Positions 34,625 through 44,836 of a stretch of DNA of 64,000 bases are shown here, in pieces. This stretch comes from Gamarada debralockiae (Eukaryota > Ascomycota > Leotiomycetes > Helotiales > Hyphodiscaceae). The stretch is from positions 1 to 64,000 of the forward strand of contig NXFV01001923.1 in assembly GCA_002803225.1 (NCBI GenBank), read 5' to 3'. Made by a program: the position numbers and the translations under genes. The first letter of the stretch is position 1, and each line of letters starts with the position of its first letter. A model generated the notes under the pieces. It was not told the DNA's origin. It saw only the letters and a program-made list of their open reading frames with translations, and made no database searches.

Positions 34625-35387
34625 AGCCGGAGGTCTTAAGGAGTAGTTTAGCGCCCGCTATGATTATTTATCCTTTCCAGGTAGTACTGATTCAGGGATC
34701 ATTAGGTGTAAATGGCCCTGAAGCGCACAGACCTCTGCGATTGGGCCCGTTCTCTTCCACCTTCTCCTCGGCTGCTCTTCTGGTCACTTCCGCGTAATCT
34801 CGTAGCCGACCCGGCTTCCTCTTACGCCCGATGCGTTTGTGGCAACGATGACCCTCCTTCTGTCCATCTACTTTTAAGCAATTTCAAATCTCGTTCTTAT
34901 ATGTCACTGTATTAATTAATTTTATAAGCTCTGAGCTTATAAGTGGCTTTGTAAAGCAATTAAATAATATCAGATGGAATCATGTAATCTTCCCGCTTTA
35001 AGTTTAGCGTTAATCACTCAAAACATTAATTTTTTATATATCAGTCGTTCTAGCTTCTCTACTTATTGATTGATCACTAATTCTGACCTAAACTTATTGT
35101 CTGATCTAACAATTAATACGGTACATCTTAGAATGGGGAGAAGAAGATTCCTGACCGACTGTTCGATTATTGGTGGTTAATCTGATGTTACGTAAGATTT
35201 ACCTGCATGACTTTTTTCCCTTAAGTCGTGCCTGCATGATTGCGGTGCACTAAACGCGGGATACAAATAAGTAGCTGGCGGGCTACAAGTAGCTGGCAGT
35301 ATCCAAGGCTGCGCTGAAAAGTCAAGCTTTTTGCTTTTTGATTTCACAGCTTTCCGGTCCCTTCTGTTTGGCACGTATTAGTCAATC
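34625..35387. other. AT-rich intergenic region
   Basis: Between the second inverted-repeat element and the decayed carboxylesterase. No coding or RNA feature is supported. Confidence 0.45.
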
Positions 35388-37190
35388 ATGAATTTCCTTT
35401 TGCTCACCCTTCTGCTCCCCAGTGCGGTCGTTAGCGCACTGACAGTTTATGTTCGTGGCTACAACAACAATAACAACAATATTATCGGCCAACCGATCGG
35501 GACGACAAGCGGCTTCGTAACTGGTCATCCAGCTCCGAACGCTTTGCGGGTGTCCGAGTCTCTCGGCATCCCGTACGCACAGTCGCCGGTAGGAGAACTG
35601 AGGTTTGCGCCGCCGGTGGCGTATGTGAACTGTCGTGGGATATTGAATGGGTCAAATTTTGTCAGTTACTAGATTACTCACCTTAACCGTCCCGAAGAAT
35701 TGGCTTGTTGACTGAGCTTGCCTTCTAGTCACCGTAAGCAAGCTGAACCAACAACCCTGCTGCGCTTTCTACGCCACTCTGCGCTCCAACGTCTCCGGCT
35801 AATGGTCATGTGTTTAGTGACTGCCCCGTGAACACCCTCCCATTTGCTAGCGTAAACCTCACGGGCTTCCCTGAGCTGCGCAAAACATCTTCTGAATGCT
35901 TGATCAAATTGGCCTCAATCAAAGCGAGGACTGTATAACACTCAACGTGTGGACGAAACGCCAAACCGGAAAGAAAAGCCGGTTCTCATTTGGCTTTATG
36001 GTGGTTGTGAGTTTCTTCCTCCCCTCCAGACATCTCTACGGTTAGAAAAAGAACCAGACTAACCAGGCGCTGATTTATGTTGACCTACAGCCTACCAAAT
36101 AGGCCCATCACACGCCACCGTATTCTCTATAAAGTAACAACCCCCTCTCCTCCTTTTCGTTTTTTTTTCCCTTTCCCCCCTCTCCATCCCGCCTAGAGAA
36201 GTTAACACATACTGACACTCCATTTACCAGCTACCGTTTCACCATCCTTAGCTTCCCCGGCCTTCCAAACCTCCCTTAGAATGTTGGATTACAAGACCAG
36301 CGCCTAGCCGTTGAATGGGTGCATGACAACATCGCCGCCTTCGGCGGCGATCCCGACCGCATTATCCTCGTCGGCCAGAGCGCGGGTGCATTGAGTGCAG
36401 ATTTCTACTCGTGCACCTACACCGAAGACCCGATCGTCGGTGGCTTCGTACTACAGGACGGGACCGCAACAACGTTCAACATTACACAGCGCGACAACCT
36501 CACGGCGTGGTGATTCACGTCTGCGCAGCTAGGATGTAGAGCCCAAGGGGATGTAAGGCTGGAAGCGAGCCGAGTTGCGTGAGGGGGAAACCCTTCGCTG
36601 CCGTCCTAGCGGCGGCCGGACTTGCAACCCTCGAACTCGAATTTTTTAGGAACCTTTGCCCCGACCATCGATAAGACGCTTGTGTTTAGCGACTATGAAG
36701 TCAGGAGTCTCACCGGGCATTTTATCCAAGCTATAAGAAAGTATCCCTCGCTCCATCCCCTAGTTAACCACTTCGTCTTGTACCTCCTGCCACCTGTGCC
36801 CAAGTGACTTTAGTTCATTGCTGCTAATACTCTTCCTCACTCAGCCCGTCCCCTTGGCAACGCTAACTGCGAAGTTGGATTCCTCGGCCTCGTCGCCCGC
36901 GCCCCGCCACCTACACCTCTCCTCTACCGAGCGCACCGCCTACAATCTCAACTACTTCGAGTGCCCAACCGCATTAGCCACTTTCCGCCGTGCCGCCCAC
37001 TAAGTCCCCACCTGGCATAGCGAAATTGGGTTCGTTTTGGCACGGTGGAGGAAATGACGAATGTGGCGAATGTGCCTGTGGAGGACGAGGTGCAGAGGTA
37101 TATGGTGGGCGCCTGGGCGAGGTTTGCGCGGCAGACGAAGACGGGGTTAGGGGAACTAAGGTGGCCGAAGTATAATGCTACTGGTATGAA
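35388..37190 (+). pseudogene. Decayed secreted type-B carboxylesterase
   Basis: A signal peptide (MNFLLLTLLLPSAVVSA) is followed by an N-terminal esterase block with an Asn-rich insert, LRVSESLGIPYAQSPVGELRF, ending in a stop at 35672. Further esterase pieces lie downstream in other frames: C-x-L-N/NVWT text near 35940, HDNIAAFGGDPDRIILVGQSAG with the nucleophile motif G-Q-S-A-G at 36322-36393, APTIDKTLVFSDY near 36655, and a C-terminal VQRYMVGAWARFARQTKTGL...LRWPKYN block near 37090-37170. Stops and frameshifts separate them. The GQSAG motif distinguishes it from the intact 4.3-6.0 kb gene (GLSAG), so it is an independent family member and not a recent copy. Confidence 0.8.
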
Positions 37191-37500
37191 GCTCCCATCT
37201 TTATGAGTCCTTACTCTTGGAGGGTTTCTTCAAGGGAGCCATTTTCTACATTGTGGCCAGTATTTACTGATCTGGTTTTGGTAGGGGAAACACTTGTTCG
37301 GCTTTGGAAGGGGAATGAGACTACGGCTTCATTTGCTTTCCCGGCAATTTTCGACGCTGCCTGTGCTTCTGTAGAGCAAACCACGGGCCCCTGAATAGGT
37401 ACAAGGATAAGTGTATCTAATGAAAGTGCGTAGACGTGGAGATGTAAAGTGTATCGAAAGAATTAAATTACTTAATGCGTAATTTGCATGAATTTTCCCG

Positions 37501-37835
37501 CTCATGTCCTATGGAGGTATTATTTCGAGCTATGGTATGACGCTGGGTCCGAAGATTACGTTTCCGATGCAGGCGGTTACAAAGAACATTGAGGTCAGTG
37601 GAAGATTCCTCTGCGAGTCAGATATCGTGTGGGAGATGCTAACGCTTTGAGCAGCTCAGAGGTTCGATGATGGGTTCGCGAAAAGAGTTCAAGGAAGTGA
37701 CACAGTTCATCGGCAAGCATCGAATTCAGCCAGTAGTAGACTAGGTCTACTAGATGGACGAAGTTGATTCTGTTGATGATGCGTTCGAAGTTATGAAAGT
37801 TGGCACGCAGTTCTGAAAATTGGTCATACGAATTG
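37501..37835 (+). pseudogene. C-terminal fragment of a zinc-type alcohol dehydrogenase
   Basis: Two exon-like pieces, 37501-37593 and 37655 onward, are separated by an intron with GTCAGT donor, TGCTAAC branch site and GCAG acceptor. They read MSYGGIISSYGMTLGPKITF and then LRGSMMGSRKEFKEVTQFIG, ...IQPVVD, DEVDSVDDAFEVMKVGTQF and KLVI. This is the C-terminus of a medium-chain Zn-binding dehydrogenase (G-S-x-x-G-S-R-x-E-F and F-E-x-M-K-x-G-x-Q-F-G-K blocks). Stops replace the residue after VVD, another two codons on, and the Gly of QFGK. The N-terminal catalytic domain is absent, so this is a remnant. Confidence 0.7.
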
Positions 37836-39206
37836 CCACTGATTCTCCAAATTTGTAAGGATTCTGGAGGAGTGTTCTCAGGGAATGGAAGAGACAGATA
37901 GATCCTACTCAGTCAACACTTCGCTCAGGCCCATAGCCTTGTAGCCCAATATACACAGTCAATGCCAGAGTGATCCAGACACCTCGTCTGGTCGTGCCTT
38001 AGACGAAAGTCTGCAAACCAGTTCTCTCCTTTAGATTTCGATGCGTACAGTAACTCTCCATCCTACCCAAGTACTAACCCTTCTCTTTCCCCATCCTCTC
38101 AAGCAAGAAATCCATCTATGCGGTGCACGAGCGCGAGGTCGGAATCGAAATGATACCGCACCGGGAAATAAACTATAAATTATCAGACGCCTTTCATCCG
38201 TACAACTAACAAAGTAAGAAGTGAGGACTTACAATTAACAGAGCAAGGCTCATCAAACTGGTTCTCCGTTGAGTGCAGGGCTTCAGATAGGGAAGCTCTT
38301 CATTGTGCAACCTCACGTGAAGTTGCTCAACCACCCGCACCGAAAACAGACAGTCCGACACTCACGCTCTGCCACTCGGTAATGTGCAAATCCCATTGAG
38401 ATTTCTATACCAACACTAGACCAGTACTAGATTGTGGTCTGGTTAGAATCAACGACTATACTAATTGCCAAGCTCCATAGGAGGATCTAGCATACGGCCT
38501 AAACCAAATATCGCACAATGTCACACATCTGAACTGAGGTCTGGAGTTTAACAAGCATGACTACGCTACCAACTCTTGTAAAGCCAGGGCCCTTTGCTAA
38601 GGAGGAATTGAACACTCTTTGCTGAACTGCTCCTCGACATTTGAATCATTGCTATTCAAGTATGAGATAAACGTAGCGTAATACCGAGGTTCAGACTGGA
38701 ACTAGCAATCCACGCCACACTTGCCAAAGTAGAGTCTCTGCACCACAGAAGTTTGACTGCCCTGAAGAAGACGGCAGGGGCGGCTTCAATCTATGCAATA
38801 TCATCAAACTTGACTCCAGATATGGCGGCTTCAGGGATGATTTATTCAGAATCGTTCCCCTTGAAAATCATACCGAAGGCAGGCAGGCTGTAGGATTTAA
38901 GCGTAATCTTCGGATAATCTCCTAATAGCATCTGCTGACAAGGCCTATAGAGGGTGATCCGAAAAAGACGACACAGAAGGTTCTGGCATACTACAGTGCT
39001 GTTATATTATTAGTTGGAATGGCCTAATAAGTCATAGCCAATAATTTCTTCTTTCTGTATCTTAAGAGATCTCTTCCCCTCCTTCTAATTCTGAACCATC
39101 AGATATCAGCGAGTCTTTAAATGCCACTATACTTCGCCCTAAAACAGCCCTAATTTACAAGTGCGGATGCATGCATCCCCCATGGAATCTTTTAAATGAT
39201 TAGATC
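37836..39206. other. Gene-free region
   Basis: About 1.4 kb of moderately AT-rich sequence between the dehydrogenase fragment and the HET remnant. No supported features. Confidence 0.45.
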
Positions 39207-39700
39207 TTGGCTGAACAGTGTGGTACTCAATATAAATGGTGCAACAATAAAGCTAGTGGAGGCTTCCCGACACAGTTACTCAACGTCGGCACAAAAGACT
39301 CGAGCTCTGTTCGTTTAGTGAAGACTGATGCTGGAATGTATGGAAGATACGCTCCTTTAAGTCATTACTGGGAGAGGACACAAAGTGCCTGTCAATGACA
39401 ACCAAGGGAAATCTTGAAGAGCACGTGAAGGCATCCCGTTCATGATGCTGCCAAAGACATTAGAGATGCCGTCAGAGTAACTTGAAAGTTAAGCCTGGCT
39501 TATATCTGGATCGACACCCTTTGTATCATCCAAGACAACAAGGATGACTGGGAGCTTGAAAGTTCTCGTACGGCAGGGGTACAGTATACTCGAATGGGTT
39601 CTTGAACCTGGTCGCAAGCTATTCGTCTGACAGTAGTGACGAATTGATGATCGAGAGGACACAGCTTCAAGTAAGTCCTCTTCACTGGAAGTACGAATCG
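39207..39700 (+). pseudogene. HET-domain gene remnant
   Basis: The sequence YAPLSHYWERTQ (near 39345) matches the HET domain opening Y-x-x-L-S-x-x-W-G. It is followed, after stops and in other frames, by G-I-P...L-P-K-T text (near 39430) and the block A-Y-I-W-I-D-T-L-C-I-I-Q-D-N-K-D-D-W-E-L (near 39500-39555), the most conserved HET motif. HET-domain proteins trigger heterokaryon-incompatibility cell death in filamentous ascomycetes. This copy is interrupted by several stops and frame changes and lacks any C-terminal part. Confidence 0.75.
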
Positions 39701-41109
39701 AAACGATAAAGACAACATGCTGTAACAGCTAAGGTAGCTGGAGGGCAGGCAACAGGAGGGATCACAGTATAACATAGATATAGCAGAGTAGTGAGAGAGA
39801 CAAGTGTGGTTGTATTCGTAGTAGTTGAAAAGGGGTTCCGTAGTATTTGTACGCTTATGAATAATAAACTCAAGCTTGCCCTTTTACAAGTAGGGTCAGC
39901 AAGCCTTACTTATGCTTTACTCCTAGCTGCCATCTTCACATGCTAGCTATACTAGCTACCAACTGTACAGCTGACTGTGCGCAAGCGTAATCAATTGTTA
40001 TAACGTCTCGAACGTAGGTGAGGCCTGGGGGTTGGCTTAGGGGATGGCCCCCATAAAAAACAACTTCTGTAAGAATACAAAAGCTTAGCTTTTACACCCG
40101 TGAATATCCTATCCACGGCCCCTAGTGACCTTACGCTTAAGTATCTTGGCGTCGTTGAGATCGGATCCTGTCAGCTGACAGCGTCACAGCTTATGACAGC
40201 ACACCTTGAAGAAAGCTGTGCCTCTTGGCCAATTGCACAACCTTAAATGCGGCCCACCACTTGCATCGACGCAGTCGTTTGCCCTGCTCAGCCCTGGTGC
40301 AGATCAAAGATATTTTTAAGCACAGGCATACGCAAGCGGACGGTTCGCTTACGGTACCTGCCATCTAAATCCAAGGGAGCAGTCTGTCGCTGCCAAGCAA
40401 TTTGACATAAAACTACAGCTAGCTGGGGCTGAGGCTGAATCCCGCGCCTCAACCTCATTTCATCTGACCAGACTTCTTGGTTATTCCCGTTTCCCGACGA
40501 TCGGGAATTTTGCTAGCGCCACAAGCAGTACCAACCAATAACAAAGGACAGCTCGTTCAAGGGGGCCAGCCCCCTGGGAGACTATTCCACAACCGCTTAG
40601 CAGTATCAAGAATAGCATATTTGTTACTGTAACAATACCGTTCCTTCATCAGCATCATGCCATCATGCCAGATTATTCTGGCAAATCTGGATCATGAAGT
40701 AAATCTAAAACCTATAATAAATCCTCGATACCTGCTTGGGTTCGTTTTGAATCCTGCGGAGAGCCTTGTGCATGAGAGGTAATTTGCGAAAGCCAAAACT
40801 GCAGGGATCATCTAAATGTGGCACGGGTTATGAGCTACTGTAGAGCCGCGGCGAGGTACGACCAGTCCAATCGTTTATTCACTTTCGTACAATCTTTTGC
40901 TCTTAAATTCTTAATTGGAGAAGCCTAAGCCTAACTGCCAAGGCTCAGCTAGCTCGAGGCGTTAAGTGCCAGTCGCTCCTCGTAGGAGTAAGTTTTCCTA
41001 CCTATATTAACCAATATCAGGTAATATACATCTCAGAAGACTCATAAAATCGAGCCTGCACCATCGTTCATATTTCATATTGTCTCGTGTTTCCTTAAAT
41101 TTAATCAAG
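39701..41109. other. Gene-free region upstream of the S41 protease
   Basis: Holds the second copy of the 23-bp dispersed repeat (39962-39984), a 14-nt palindrome CTGTCAGCTGACAG (40168-40181) and otherwise unassigned AT-rich sequence. The last few hundred bases should contain the S41 gene promoter. Confidence 0.45.
39962..39984 (+). repeat. Dispersed 23-bp repeat, copy 2
   Basis: ACTGTACAGCTGACTGTG followed by CGCAA, one mismatch from the copy at 30437-30459, in the same orientation. Confidence 0.55.
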
Positions 41110-43501
41110 ATGCGAGCGACTTGGAACTTTGTCGTTACGGTTTCGGCGCTGGCCTTTGGTGTGAGCGGCCAAATGAGCACATTAGTGAAAAGTAGCAGCG
41201 CAAAAGCATCCGCAACGACGACTTCCGCACCTCCATTGAACGCTTCATTGCAACCATGCGGTATCATCAGTTCCAGTGCTGCGGCCTACGCGTCTGCAAA
41301 CCCGAATGGTAAATCAAAATTCTGATCGTGTTTCTTAGAAAAAATTAACAAATGTCACAGCTACTGGCCGCCCATTATTTAAACCCTCCTTAGCTATGGC
41401 ATGTCTGAACTCAGTTCCCCTCGACAGAAACAGATCTCAAGCATTCGTCGACTACGTATCACCTTACCTACAGTTTACCAGCACCCTGGCGTATCTCAAA
41501 AATCCCCCACCAGGCTGGACGCTTCCTGGTGTTGACATATATGGCGGTTTAGCAAAGATTTCCGACAACATCAAGTCAGGAGTATACATAACCCAATATG
41601 CATTCGAGAAGGACTTGTATACCCTGGTCAATGTGCTTCCCCGCGACTTTCACATGAATTTGTACTTGCCACTCATCAACAACATCTTCCTCTTTGGGAG
41701 GAGGCTTATCCTGTCATCTGTCTCGTTGGACGGAAACAGTTTACCCCAGCCATACGCCACATGTACGTCTCCCAACTCAGGCTTACTCTCAATTACTAAT
41801 AAAGTACCATAGCGGACTTGCTGATGTTGAAGTCTGGTCAGAACTGGACACCTTCCCCTATAGTCACAATCGACGGAGAACCAGCAGCAAACTACTTGTT
41901 GCGCCTAGGCTTGGACACTGAACCATTTTTGGACTCCGATGGAATTTTCAATCGACTATTTGAATCTGCAGCAGTGGTATCTCAGGGATCTAGTGGCGAC
42001 TTCCAAAGTGGGAACATATTTGGGTTCTCACATGACAACACCACCTATGTCTTCGCCAATGGAACAACTCTTTCTCAAGAAAATATTGCTGCCCTAAAAG
42101 ATGGGGTTGACTTTGATGGCATCAACAGTGGAGCGGACTTGTTCGAAGAATTCGAGGTCCCCACACCAACTGTGGACTCAAATGCCACAGCAGCCACACC
42201 AACTAAAAATTCAAAGCCAACTACCTCCCTGGTAGGATACCCTACACCTATCGTCATGCACCCTGCGGGGTACACCTCGGGCTATTTTCTAGGAAATAGT
42301 TCGAGCGTTGCAGTCCTAGCCATTAACGGCTTTATCGATGCTACAGACAATTCCGCCAACAACCCTATTCAACAGGCTGTGATACAAACGTTCCTCACAG
42401 CTTGCAAGCATGCCGGAAAGACCCAGCTTATCATCGATTTGCAGGGAAATGGTGGAGGTTCAGTCTTTAACGGGATCGACGCTTTCAAGCAGCTATTCCC
42501 TCCAATTGAGCCTTTTGGTGCGACGCGAATGCGTTATACCCCGCTTGTCGACTACATCAGCAATGTATATTCCAACTCTGGTCTCTATACACTGGACGAC
42601 AACGTTACCGTGTATCAAACTCAAGCCGAAGTTGATATCAACTTGCAAGATTTCCCCAACTACAAAGCTTTGGTAGGCCCGCAACAACTTTATAGCGATA
42701 ACTTCACCGCGTTGATGCGATCCAACTTCAGCGATCTTGTCCAGACACTTAGCAACGACATCATCGTTTCAGGCTACAACAACTTGACCAACCTTCCTGC
42801 TCAAGCTTTTACGGCGGAAAACATAGTTTTACTCCACGATGGCGGATGCGGATCTACCTGCGCGGTCTTCGCCGAACTGATGAAGTCCCAGGGAGGCGTC
42901 CGCAGCATCGCAGTCGGTGGTCGTTCCCAAAATGGTCCCATGCAAGGAGTGACAGGAAGTAAAGGGTAAGCCTTCTAGCCCGGAGTAAACGCTCACAATC
43001 TCACACATCTATAGTGCCCAAGTCTACGGATATTCCGATATCGCGCAAACGGTAATGGGTATACCTTACCTCGCCGAAGTATATGCGAAACGGGGACAAA
43101 GCCTTCCTACACCCAACATTCCTTCCCAATACAACATCTCACTCGACTATCCGCCTCTTCAGTTATCCTCCCCCAGTGGAGCCCGATTCAACCTGCGTAA
43201 CAACTTCCACTCCTCGAACACAAGTGAAGTCCCACTGCAGTTCACGTACGAGGCAGCCAACTGCCGTCTCTTCTACCAACCCACAGATGTCTTCGAAATC
43301 TCTAATCTTTGGCAACGTGTCGCCAACGTGGCGTGGAGTGGTGGGAAGTGTGTTCCGGGCTCCTCTGTCAACGCGGACAATACTTTTCCCAAGGGTGCAT
43401 ATGATACTGTTCCACTAGGACCAAGTGCCACGACGAACGTTTCTATGAGCTTCACTCCTCCGGGTATTGTCATGAATGCTGGTGGATGTTGGCATGTCTA
43501 G
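41110..43501 (+). CDS. Secreted S41-family (tail-specific protease-like) protein
   Basis: Four exons, 41110-41308, 41361-41762, 41813-42965 and 43015-43501, encode 746 residues in consistent phase. A signal peptide (MRATWNFVVTVSALAFGVSG) is followed by a Ser/Thr-rich stretch. The S41 domain includes VAVLAINGF, LIIDLQGNGGG and, at the catalytic centre, LLHDGGCGSTCAVFAELM, where Ser548 is the predicted nucleophile. QGGVRSIAVGGRSQNGPMQG completes the core. The second half is rich in N-glycosylation sequons. Fungal members are large secreted proteins of the S41 peptidase clan, related to C-terminal processing proteases; UstP of the ustiloxin cluster is a named relative. No UstY-like genes or repeat-peptide precursor are nearby, so a RiPP role is not supported. 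The physiological substrate is unknown. Confidence 0.87.
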
Positions 43502-44836
43502 GAGGTACGGTGATATCTGTGATGTATCAAGTGTCAGGAGGCCCTGAAAGAATAATCCTGAAGGCGACCGTAAGGTCGGAGCAACGAAAAATCGGTCCGT
43601 AAACTGTCCGTAAGCCGACCGTGAGCTGACTGTTTGATGTACTCTATATATATAAGGTATGAAACTCAGAGAGGAAGGGGGAGATAACTGAAAATTGAAA
43701 ATTTTGAAGCCTATTTTTGAACCATTGTTGTTTGGAATGCCGATCCCTGCCGGACTGAGTATGGCTTGTATTTGCTTCTTCCTGTAGCATAAGAGGTTGT
43801 CCCCCCTCCTACCTTTTTAGAAACCAATCGAGTCTTTTCCCGTCCAACTGACAACCATTATCATATGCACCAGAAGTATCAGGGTACTCATAACAACAAC
43901 CTCCGCACGTGTCACAATCACTTGGAAAATACGAGGTACCCGCAAGCCACCGCAGGCGATTATAAGGTCTAATAGTAGCCTACGGCATGCGGCCTCAAGC
44001 CATGTTACTTAATTGCTCCCGTCCAACCCCAAAGGAATTGGGCTCCTAGGAACGGCCACCAGTATTGATATAACGTGGATTATATGACCATGTATATTAC
44101 CATATATGGCCCATACCATATCAACCTCATATATGGTAATATTTACATTATCTAATACACTGGACTAGGGAGGGAGGTACGTACACGATTGTCTCAGCAA
44201 TCTGCGGAAAAAAAAATACCATGATGGGAGATTGGCCAGCAAGCATAGCTCAGCGCCTGCCAGTTCAGCAAATATCACAACAGCCTATCATGTCTGTCAG
44301 TTGGGCCGGAAAATACTCAATTGATTTCTAAAAAATTAGGAGGGGGGACAATCCCTTTCATGTTACGGAGGCAGGGCGCTCTATAGTGAGAGACGAGCTA
44401 GAGGTGTTGGAAAAAGGAGTGAAACCATGTTCTTTTGCGTTTTTGATGTTTCTAGCAATGAGTTTTGGGTGGTATTATGGCTAGAGCAATTGATGCATTT
44501 CAATGGACGAGCGTGAGTGTGAAGTAGGAGCGGCGTTAAGTTTGGGGCTGCAGGATATCATGAGATGAAGCGGATGCGATGTGTAAGAGCCAGCGACTCC
44601 GCATGCTGGATATTTCCTTCATGGTGACAGGTATAGTTTCACATACCTATTGTTTTAACACGATACATGCTGGTAGCTAGTTCGGTGGAGTTGGGAGTAC
44701 TGTTCGAATCTATCATCCATCACATGGAAGAAAAAACCTTCATGCAACATCAGGTGAGAAAGTAGTGCCTATATATCTGATGTTAAATGATCCCTAGCTC
44801 CAATATAACTGCCTTGGGCAGACACAGATCGTCGCC
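43502..44836. other. Convergent intergenic region with AT-rich cruciform
   Basis: 1.3 kb between the S41 gene and the ABC transporter 3' end. It contains CCGTAAG-type repeats near 43565-43620 and the long inverted repeat at 44094-44142. No gene is supported. Confidence 0.5.
44094..44142. repeat. 15-bp perfect inverted repeat (cruciform-capable)
   Basis: ATATTACCATATATG (44094-44108) and CATATATGGTAATAT (44128-44142) are exact reverse complements around a 19-nt loop. With one bulged T the pairing extends by about four more base pairs. Confidence 0.7.

Noticed and set aside
41110..43501. S41 protease as part of a ustiloxin-like RiPP cluster.
   Set aside because: No repeated precursor peptide with Kex2 sites, no UstY-like oxidase and no other cluster enzyme were seen within the window.
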